64,000 nt of DNA. It comes from DATLGB01 sp963726825 (GTDB taxonomy: Bacteria > Actinomycetota > Thermoleophilia > Solirubrobacterales > Solirubrobacteraceae). Location: the NCBI GenBank assembly GCA_963726825.1, contig CAVSDT010000002.1:1364001-1428000 (forward strand), written 5' to 3'. Under the pieces are notes generated by a model that was not told where the DNA came from, made no database searches, and saw nothing but the letters and a program-made list of their open reading frames with translations. Shown here one piece after another: positions 58,142 through 64,000 of this stretch (the stretch's first letter is position 1; every line of letters begins with the position of its first letter). Made by a program: the position numbers and the translations under genes.

Positions 58142-59028
58142 CCCGGCGCGCGCGCCGCGCCTCCTCCCACGAGCCGGACCACCTCGCGGGCGCAGCCGAC
58201 GCTCAGCGTGAGGCCGGCGCCCCCGTGGCCGTAGCAGTGCACGACGTCGCCCTCGCGCTCCACCCGCGGGCCCCCGGCACGGCCGGGCCGCAGACCGGCG
58301 GCGGCGCCGAGGACGGGCGCGTCGGCGAGTGCGGGGACCAGCGCCCGGGCCCGCTCGAGGATCGCGGCGGTCTCGTCGTCGCGGACGGTCGTGTCGGCGT
58401 CGCCGGGCTGATGGGTGCCGCCGACGACGCAGACGTCGGCGCGCGGAAGCACGTAGGTGAGCTCGTCCTCGTCACACACGCACGGCGTTGCGGCCGGCGC
58501 GCGCAGGTGGACGACCTGGCCGCGGATCGGCGTGACGGTCTCGTCGCCGGCGAGCCGCCCGGCCGCGAGGCCCGCGGCGTTGACGACACACCCGCCCAAC
58601 GCACCCGGCGACGCCACGTCGGCCCGGCGCACGGGGCGATCGAGGCGCCCCGCCAGCGCGCGCAGGTGGCGGGGCAGCTCGACGAGCGGCGTCCGGACGA
58701 CCCAGCCACCTGGGCGCCCGCGGCGCTCGGCGTCCGTCGCCGCACGGACGGCGCGGGCGGGCAGCAGATCGAGCCACGCCGGCCGCTCGCGCTCGAGGTG
58801 CACGTAGTCCACGACGGGGTGTCCGTCGCCGATCAACGCGTCGTAGGTCTCGCGGGCCCACTGCGGCACGCGGGGATCGGCGCCCGTCGCGTAAGGCATC
58901 CACAGCCCGCCGGCGATCTCCGAGACGGTGGGCGCGTCCCGGGCGACGACCTCGACGTCGTGGCCCGCGTCCTGCAGCGCCACGGCGCAGGTGAGGCCGA
59001 TCACGCCGGCGCCCACGACCGTGATCAT
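58120..59028 (-). CDS. D-amino-acid oxidase-like FAD protein
   Basis: This is a 302-aa flavoprotein of the DAO/DASOX family. The FAD loop is VVGAGVIGLTCA at the N-terminus, IAGGLWMPYA is the second FAD contact, and the C-terminal GLRPGRAG plus CYGHGGAGLTLSVGCA segment is characteristic. It should oxidise a D-amino acid to the imino acid with hydrogen peroxide production. It is a little shorter than typical 320-350-aa members. The ATG overlaps the MFS gene stop as ATGA, so exporter and oxidase are coexpressed. Confidence 0.9.
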   Translation of the reverse strand: MITVVGAGVIGLTCAVALQDAGHDVEVVARDAPTVSEIAGGLWMPYATGADPRVPQWARETYDALIGDGHPVVDYVHLERERPAWLDLLPARAVRAATDAERRGRPGGWVVRTPLVELPRHLRALAGRLDRPVRRADVASPGALGGCVVNAAGLAAGRLAGDETVTPIRGQVVHLRAPAATPCVCDEDELTYVLPRADVCVVGGTHQPGDADTTVRDDETAAILERARALVPALADAPVLGAAAGLRPGRAGGPRVEREGDVVHCYGHGGAGLTLSVGCAREVVRLVGGGAARAPGQSTSAW

Positions 59029-60422
59029 GCGTGCGCGGGCTCCCGCCGTGGCAGCCGCAGCAGCGCGCCGGCCGCGGTCAGCGAGCCGAGCAGCGCGAAG
59101 GCCCCACCGACGAGGAACGCCGTCCCGTAGCCGTCGGTGAGCGCCGCCGCGCTGGTCCCGCCCGCGGCGGTCGCGGACGCCACGGTCGCCAGGACCGCGA
59201 GCCCGACGGACCCGCCGAACTGGCGCGAGGTGTTCACCAGCCCCGACGCCAGGCCCGCCTCGGCGGCGGCGATCCCGCTCGTCGCCGCGATCGTCACCGT
59301 CACGAACGAGCAGCCGATCCCGACGGCGACGAACAGCCCCGGCACGAGCACGTCGCCGTGCCAGCTGCCGTCGGGCGACACGCGCGAGAACAGCACCATC
59401 CCGACCGCGATCATCGCCATCCCGAACGTCAGCAGCCGCCCGGCGCCGAGCCGCGCCGCGTACTTGCCGACGACCGTCGAGGCGACGGCGATCGTCAGGC
59501 TCATGGGGAGGAACGACAGGCCCGCCTTGATCGGCGAGAAGCCCAGCACCCGCTGCATGTAGAGCGAGACGAGGTACCACATGGCGAACACCGCGGCCCC
59601 GAGGAAGAAGACGACGACGTTGGCCGCCGAGACCGACCGCGCCGTGAAGATGCGCAGCGGCATCAACGGCCGCGGCGAGAAGCGATGCTCGATCAGGACG
59701 AACGCCGCCAGCAGCACGAGCCCGCCGGCGAGCGTCCCGATGGTGATCGGCGCGCCCCAGCCGTTGACGTCCGTGCGCACGATGCCGAACGTGAGCACGA
59801 TGAGCCCGGCGGTCACCGTGACGGCGCCGAGCGCGTCGTAGTGGCGCACGCCCGTGGCGGGCTCCGGCGTCTCGAGCAGCGCCCGGGCCGCCACGACCGC
59901 GGCGACCGCCACCGGGACGTTGATGAAGAGGATCCACTGCCAGCCGAGCAGGTCGGTGAGCACGCCGCCGACGATGCCGCCCGTCGCCCCGCCGACGGCG
60001 CCCATCGCGCCCCAGGCCGCGAGCGCGGTGTTGCGCTCGGCGCCCTCGGTGAAGGTCGTGGTGAGGATCGACAGGGTCGCGGGCGCGACGATCGCGCCAC
60101 CCAGGCCCTGCGCCGCGCGGGCGATCACGAGCTCGACCTGGCCCTGCGAGAGGCCGCCGGCCAGGGACGCGAGACCGAACAGGGCGATGCCGAACACGAA
60201 CACCGGCCGGTGGCCGAGCAGGTCGGCGGCCCGGCCGCCGAGCAGCAGGAAGCCGGCGAAGGTCAGCGTGTAGGCGTTGACGATCCACTGGAGGTCGACG
60301 TCGGAGAAGCCGAGGTCCGTGCGGATCGAGGGCAGCGCGACGTTGACCACCGAGACGTCGAGCACGACCATGAACTGCGCCACGCAGCAGAGGATCAGGA
60401 CGAGGCGGCGACGGTCGGGCAC
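59025..60422 (-). CDS. MFS drug transporter, DHA2 (EmrB/QacA) type
   Basis: This 465-aa protein has 14 predicted helices. DHA2 landmarks are the N-terminal LDVSVVNVALPSI, motif A GRAADLLGHRPVF between helices 2 and 3, and motif C-like GAVGGATGGIVGG. It likely exports drugs or other hydrophobic compounds using the proton gradient. Start GTG at 60422 lies 10 nt after a TAGCGT box. It is followed by the oxidase gene. Confidence 0.92.
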   Translation of the reverse strand: MPDRRRLVLILCCVAQFMVVLDVSVVNVALPSIRTDLGFSDVDLQWIVNAYTLTFAGFLLLGGRAADLLGHRPVFVFGIALFGLASLAGGLSQGQVELVIARAAQGLGGAIVAPATLSILTTTFTEGAERNTALAAWGAMGAVGGATGGIVGGVLTDLLGWQWILFINVPVAVAAVVAARALLETPEPATGVRHYDALGAVTVTAGLIVLTFGIVRTDVNGWGAPITIGTLAGGLVLLAAFVLIEHRFSPRPLMPLRIFTARSVSAANVVVFFLGAAVFAMWYLVSLYMQRVLGFSPIKAGLSFLPMSLTIAVASTVVGKYAARLGAGRLLTFGMAMIAVGMVLFSRVSPDGSWHGDVLVPGLFVAVGIGCSFVTVTIAATSGIAAAEAGLASGLVNTSRQFGGSVGLAVLATVASATAAGGTSAAALTDGYGTAFLVGGAFALLGSLTAAGALLRLPRREPAHA

Positions 60423-60435
60423 GACGGCCTCGACG

Positions 60436-61377
60436 CTAGGCGGCGCGCAGCCACGCCTCGGTGCGCTCGAGCCCCTCGGCGAGCGGGACCCGGGGCTGGT
60501 AGCCGAGCAGCCGGTGGGCCTTCTCGATCGAGTAGGTCCCGGTCCGGCACAGGTAGCGCACGGCGTGCGGGCCGACCTCGGGGTCGCCCGGGACCAGCCG
60601 GCGGGCGCGGGCGGCGGCCATCGCGACGCCCGTTGGCGCGAGCGGCAGACGGCGCCCCGCCACTCGCGCGTGCATCGCGAAGAAGTCCTTCGTGGCGACC
60701 CCGGCCCCGCCGGAGAGCGTGAGCACCTGGCCCGCGGACGCCTGCGCGTCGCCGGCGAGCACGATCCCCTCGACGAGGTCGTCGACGTAGACCGGGCTGA
60801 AGACGCCGCGGCCCCAGGCGGGCAGCAGGAGGCGGCGGCCGCGCAGCAGCGCGGTGGGGATCGTCGCCCAGGCGCGCGAGCCGGGGCCGTAGACGTCGGC
60901 GGGCCGCACGATCACGACCTCGGCCCGGCGCTCGAGCTGGGCCTGCTGCACGAGCGCCTCCGCCGCGACCTTCGTGTCCCCGTAGGGCAGGCCGGTCACG
61001 GCCGGCGGGTGCTGCTCGTCGGCCCCGTCGGGGAAGTCCGTGCCGAACACGACGACGGTCGACAGGTGCAGGAAGCGGGCGGAGGCGCGCTCGGCGGCGT
61101 GGAGGGCGTTGCGGGTGCCCACGACGTTGGCGCGGTGGATCGCGGCGCGGTCGTCGCCGCGCATCGTCACGGCAGCGGCGGTGTGGACGACGAGGTCGCA
61201 GCCGGCCGCGTGCAGCTGCCACGGGCCGGGCTCGGTCACGTCCCCCGCGACGACGTCACGCGTCGCGTCGGCGACGAGGTCCATCCCGAGCACCTCGGTG
61301 CCACGGGCGCGGTAGCGCTCGGCGAGGGCCCGGCCGATGAAGCCGCCGGCCCCCGTGATGAAGACCCGCTCGGTCAC
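60436..61377 (-). CDS. NAD-dependent epimerase/dehydratase (extended SDR)
   Basis: This 313-aa extended SDR has the GAGGFIG nucleotide loop, HTAAAV, the Ser/Thr in LHLSTVVVFG, and catalytic Tyr/Lys in YGDTK. The VYGPGSRAWATIP and VYVDDLVEGIVLA segments resemble the 3-beta-hydroxysteroid dehydrogenase/isomerase-like and sugar epimerase subgroup. GTG at 61377 overlaps the upstream small gene stop as GTGA. Substrate unknown. Confidence 0.88.
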   Translation of the reverse strand: MTERVFITGAGGFIGRALAERYRARGTEVLGMDLVADATRDVVAGDVTEPGPWQLHAAGCDLVVHTAAAVTMRGDDRAAIHRANVVGTRNALHAAERASARFLHLSTVVVFGTDFPDGADEQHPPAVTGLPYGDTKVAAEALVQQAQLERRAEVVIVRPADVYGPGSRAWATIPTALLRGRRLLLPAWGRGVFSPVYVDDLVEGIVLAGDAQASAGQVLTLSGGAGVATKDFFAMHARVAGRRLPLAPTGVAMAAARARRLVPGDPEVGPHAVRYLCRTGTYSIEKAHRLLGYQPRVPLAEGLERTEAWLRAA

Positions 61378-61643
61378 CTAGGCGCGTGGTCGTCCCAGCC
61401 GTCGAGCTCGGCGAGCGAGATCTGCCCCACCGCCGGGCCCGGATCCGCGGCCGAGGAACGGCTGAAGTGCTCGAGGACCTCGCTCACGCGCACCGCCCGG
61501 ACGAGCACCGCGCGGTCCAGCGGCTCCACGGTCAGCTGCGCGCCGACCCCGGCACCGAGCACCTTGGCGTAGAAGAGGCGCCCGCGGTGGGACACGAAGA
61601 CGATGTCGCCGCGGTGGACGGTGGTGGCCGGCACGGGCCGCAT
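61374..61643 (-). CDS. small hypothetical protein, coupled to the epimerase
   Basis: This 89-aa soluble protein starts MRPVPATTVHRGD (ATG at 61643, preceded closely by GAGG). Its first half reads as a small beta barrel (GDIVFVSHRGRLFYAKVLGA, then LTVEPLDRAVLVRAVRVSEV), and an acidic helix follows. I recognise no family. It overlaps the epimerase start by 4 nt, which supports expression and a shared role. Confidence 0.6.
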   Translation of the reverse strand: MRPVPATTVHRGDIVFVSHRGRLFYAKVLGAGVGAQLTVEPLDRAVLVRAVRVSEVLEHFSRSSAADPGPAVGQISLAELDGWDDHAPR

Positions 61644-61702
61644 CCTCGCAGGCGCCCGGGACGCGCGCATGCAGCGCAGACGTGCCTAGGCGCACGCCCA
61701 GG

Positions 61703-61708
61703 TAGCAT
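61703..61708 (+). promoter_or_regulatory. putative -10 box of the MerR-TOBE gene
   Basis: TAGCAT lies 7 nt before the ATG at 61716, with no Shine-Dalgarno sequence, suggesting a leaderless transcript. Confidence 0.5.
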
Positions 61709-61715
61709 CGCGCCC

Positions 61716-62111
61716 ATGGCCTCCGCGCCCGACCTCGACGGCTCCGCCATGCGCATCGGCGCCGCCGCCGCCGCGCTCGGGGTCAGCGTCGACACCCTGC
61801 GTCGCTGGGAGCGCGACGGCCGCATCACGTTCCAGCGGCTGGGCGGGGTCCGCTACATGGCGGCCGCCGAGGTCGCCCGCCTGCTGCGCGAGCGCCGCCC
61901 GGGCAAGCAGTCGAGCGCCCGCAACGCGTTGGAGGGGATCGTCCTCGCCGTCAAGCGCGACGCGGTCATGGCGCAGGTGGAGCTCGCCTGCGGGCCCTAC
62001 CGGATCGTCTCGCTCATGTCGCGCGAGGCGGCCGACGAGCTCGACCTCAAGCCCGGTGACAGCGCCCGCGCGATCGTGAAGGCGACGACCGTCGTCGTCG
62101 AGACGAGCTAG
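61716..62111 (+). CDS. MerR/excisionase-type HTH protein with TOBE (molybdate-binding-like) domain
   Basis: This 131-aa protein joins an N-terminal helix-turn-helix (RIGAAAAALGVSVDTLRRWERDGRI, residues 12-36) to one Mop/TOBE domain (residues about 67-131: SSARNALEGIVLAVKRDAVMAQVELACGP and LDLKPGDSARAIVKATTVVVE). TOBE domains bind molybdate or tungstate in ModE and Mop, so it may be a minimal oxyanion-sensing repressor. No mod transporter genes are adjacent. The fusion is known in actinobacteria, but its regulon is not evident here. Confidence 0.85.
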   Translation: MASAPDLDGSAMRIGAAAAALGVSVDTLRRWERDGRITFQRLGGVRYMAAAEVARLLRERRPGKQSSARNALEGIVLAVKRDAVMAQVELACGPYRIVSLMSREAADELDLKPGDSARAIVKATTVVVETS

Positions 62112-62136
62112 CGGCGCCCGCCGGCCCGGCGCCGCG

Positions 62137-63144
62137 TCAGGCCGCGACGGGCGGTTCGGGCCGGGCGACCACGCCCTCGGCCAGCAGCCGCCCGAAGCGC
62201 TGCACCGCGTCCGTCACGCCCTCCTGCAGCGGGCGCATGACGGGCCCGCCCATGAGCTCGACGAAGGAGGTCGCGTCGACCTCGCCGGGGAACGGAAGCG
62301 CGTCCTGCCCGGCGGTGATCAGGCCGCGGGCGTCCGGCGCCGCCGCCTCGATCACGCCCACGAGGTCCTGCACGGCGACGACGGCGCCGTCGAGGTTGTG
62401 GACGGAGGCGCCCTCGCGCCGCAGCTCGGCCGCGCGGACGAACGCCTCGCCGACGTCCGGCGCGTACTGGAGCTGCACCGTGCCGCCGAAGGGGATGTGG
62501 CAGGCGACGCCGGCCGCGGCGGCGACCATGGCGGTCGTCGGCACGGAGGTCATGCCCTGGTCGCGCGCGGGGCCGAAGACCGTGTGCGGGCGCAGCCCGA
62601 TGGAGGACACCCCGTAGTCCTCGAAGTAGCGCAGCGCGGTGCTCTCGTTGGCGCGCTTGTAGACCCCGTAGAGCGTGCCGGGCGCGTCGTCGCCGTCGAG
62701 CGTGGCGGCCGGGCCGTAGACCGCGATGGAGGAGGCGTAGACGACCGTGCCGGTGCGCCCCTCGCGCCGCCGCACGGCCTCGAGCACGTTGACCGTGCCC
62801 TGGACGTTGACGCGGGCGCCGAGCACCGGATCGGCGCGCACGAACGGGACCTGGAGCGCCGCGAGGTGCACGACGTCTGAGATGTCGTGCTCGGCGAGCA
62901 CGCCCTCGAGCGCGGCGAGGTCGGTGATGTCGCCCTGCACGTGGGTGATCGCGTCGCGCTGCTCGGCGTCGAGCGCGACGGCCAGGCGATGGCCGTCCCC
63001 GCCGACGTCGAGCGCCACGACCTCGTGGCCGCGTTGCAGGAGGCTGCGCATCGTCCACACACCGATGGCGCCGAGGGCACCCGTCACGAGGAAGCGCCCG
63101 GGCCCGGGCGCCTTGGATGGTCCGTCCGTGTGGTTCGCCGACAT
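62137..63144 (-). CDS. NAD-dependent epimerase/dehydratase (UDP-sugar epimerase-like)
   Basis: This 335-aa extended SDR has the nucleotide loop VTGALGAIG, VVHLAALQVP, Ser in YASSIAVYGP, catalytic Tyr/Lys in LYGVYK, and RPHTVFGPARDQGMTS as in GalE-like and uronate dehydrogenase-like enzymes. The ATG at 63144 was chosen over 63168 because GGAGGGG lies 8 nt upstream. It is divergent from a LacI regulator with a LacI-type operator between them, so sugar-responsive repression is likely. Confidence 0.88.
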   Translation of the reverse strand: MSANHTDGPSKAPGPGRFLVTGALGAIGVWTMRSLLQRGHEVVALDVGGDGHRLAVALDAEQRDAITHVQGDITDLAALEGVLAEHDISDVVHLAALQVPFVRADPVLGARVNVQGTVNVLEAVRRREGRTGTVVYASSIAVYGPAATLDGDDAPGTLYGVYKRANESTALRYFEDYGVSSIGLRPHTVFGPARDQGMTSVPTTAMVAAAAGVACHIPFGGTVQLQYAPDVGEAFVRAAELRREGASVHNLDGAVVAVQDLVGVIEAAAPDARGLITAGQDALPFPGEVDATSFVELMGGPVMRPLQEGVTDAVQRFGRLLAEGVVARPEPPVAA

Positions 63145-63207
63145 GGGTCGACCCCTCCGATCGTTCATCGATGTCGGCGCGTGCGACCAAGCCGCCGGTC
63201 AAGTTAG

Positions 63208-63244
63208 GCAAACGTTAGCGCTGGAGGTTCTCCGCGTCTATGCT
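63208..63244 (+). promoter_or_regulatory. LacI-type operator and -10 box upstream of the LacI gene
   Basis: GCAAACGTTAGC (63208-63219) is a near-perfect palindrome with the central CG typical of LacI/GalR operators. TATGCT (63239-63244) lies 6 nt before the LacI GTG, implying a leaderless transcript that the operator could repress. The site lies in the gap between this gene and the divergent epimerase, so it may control both. Confidence 0.55.
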
Positions 63245-63250
63245 CGCGCC

Positions 63251-64000
63251 GTGCGACCACCGGAGCCCCGCTCGGCGACGTTGATGGACGTAGCCCGTCT
63301 GGCCGGGGTGCACGTCTCCACCGTCTCGCGGGTCCTGCGCGATTCGCCGCAGCTGAACATCCGTCCGGAGACGCGGCAGCGGATCCAGGACGCGGCGGCG
63401 GAGCTGCACTACCGGCCCAACCACGTCGCCCGCGGCCTGCGGCTGGCGTCGACCGGGACGCTCGGGATGCTCGTCCCGTCGCTGCGCAACCCGGTGTACG
63501 CCGAGATCGCGCGCGGCGCCTTCGAGCGCGCGTGGGAACGCTCCTTCGTCGTCGTGCTCGTCGAGGACCGTGGCGGCGGCGACGCCGAGCGCGCCTACGA
63601 GCGCCTGGTCGCCAACGGCCGCATCGACGGGCTGTTGATCGCCGGGGCGCACCCCGACAGCATGCTCGCCCAGCGCGCGCCGGACGCACCGGTCCCGTTC
63701 GTGTTCGTCAACCGCCGCCAGCCCGACGCTCAGAGCATCTCCATGCTCGAGGAGGAGGCGGGCGCCCTCGCGGCCAAGCACCTGCTCGGCCTCGGCCACC
63801 GGCGGCTGGCCCACGTCGCCGGCCCGGACGAGATCGACACCGCGCGGCGCCGCCTCCGGGGGTTCCTCGCGGCCACGACGGAGGCGGGCCTGCAGCCGCA
63901 GGTCGTCCACGCCGCCTTCGACGAAGGCGCCGGCCACGACGCGACGCTCGAGCTGCTGACGGCCGCGGAGCTCCCGACCGCGATCTTCACCTCGAACTTC
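63251..64000 (+). CDS. LacI-family transcriptional regulator (cut by window end)
   Basis: The first 250 codons of a LacI/GalR repressor are present. The helix-turn-helix reads LMDVARLAGVHVSTVSRVLRD (residues 11-31) with the hinge RPNHVARGLRLA, then the periplasmic-binding-protein-like domain (GTLGMLVPSLRNPVYAEIARG, DGLLIAGAH, LGLGHRRLAHVAG) up to AIFTSNF at the edge. GTG at 63251 was chosen from the family start and the -10 spacing. It probably senses a sugar or nucleoside and regulates itself and the divergent epimerase gene. Confidence 0.92.
   Translation, partial: MRPPEPRSATLMDVARLAGVHVSTVSRVLRDSPQLNIRPETRQRIQDAAAELHYRPNHVARGLRLASTGTLGMLVPSLRNPVYAEIARGAFERAWERSFVVVLVEDRGGGDAERAYERLVANGRIDGLLIAGAHPDSMLAQRAPDAPVPFVFVNRRQPDAQSISMLEEEAGALAAKHLLGLGHRRLAHVAGPDEIDTARRRLRGFLAATTEAGLQPQVVHAAFDEGAGHDATLELLTAAELPTAIFTSNF

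Overview
This is a GC-rich, gene-dense chromosomal segment of an actinobacterium. The gene neighbourhoods, the very high coding density (no gap over 220 bp), frequent GTG and TTG starts, and start/stop overlaps of 1 to 8 nt between most adjacent genes fit a soil lineage such as Thermoleophilia/Solirubrobacterales. That placement is inferred from gene content, not computed. No rRNA, tRNA, CRISPR array, prophage or insertion-sequence transposase was seen.

Layout. (1) 1-8.5 kb: cysteine synthase, TusA-like and MoeB/ThiF-like sulfur-transfer genes, a GDSL lipase, Rrf2 and HDOD-LuxR regulators, gltX and endonuclease IV. (2) 8.7-28.7 kb, minus strand: a run of translation, arginine and replication genes, read rpmI-rplT-trmH-pheS-pheT-argC-argJ-argB-argD-acyl-CoA ligase-sulfurtransferase-argG-cyclase-small membrane protein-coiled-coil protein-dnaE. 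An intrinsic terminator after rplT and promoter-like boxes before argG and dnaE divide it. (3) 28.7-48.5 kb: a catabolic island. One minus-strand operon of 15 genes (46359 down to 30349), with an IclR regulator at its head, encodes a zinc alcohol dehydrogenase, HisC-, HisB- and HisD-like enzymes, an SDR, a NitT/TauT-type ABC importer, an FMN 2-hydroxyacid oxidase and the Hut pathway (hutH-hutU-hutI-M20 amidohydrolase-hutF). It is flanked by plus-strand genes for a second histidine-ammonia-lyase-like protein and an N,N-dimethylformamidase-like protein. (4) 48.5-51.5 kb: infC and thrS, which in many bacteria sit directly before rpmI-rplT. The island separates them. (5) 51.5-64 kb: mixed enzymes, transporters, a GntR gene broken by a repeat array, DsbB/BdbC, a D-amino-acid-oxidase-like protein, an MFS exporter, two epimerases, a MerR-TOBE protein and a LacI regulator cut by the window end.

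Most notable: the island operon joins histidine-biosynthesis-like enzymes to histidine degradation. Its HisB and HisD homologues both lack conserved metal-site residues, so they are probably not ordinary biosynthetic enzymes. A testable idea is uptake of an unphosphorylated imidazole alcohol, acid or diol, its conversion to histidine, and breakdown to glutamate. The operon's own hutH has a single-base frameshift and no recognised start codon at the ribosome-binding site, while the convergent HAL-like gene carries a variant MIO motif. Other points are three unrelated inverted repeats or repeat arrays inside or at the edge of coding regions, an IF3 with a long Lys/Ala-rich tail, and a recurring TANNNT box 6-12 nt before start codons that suggests widespread leaderless transcription.
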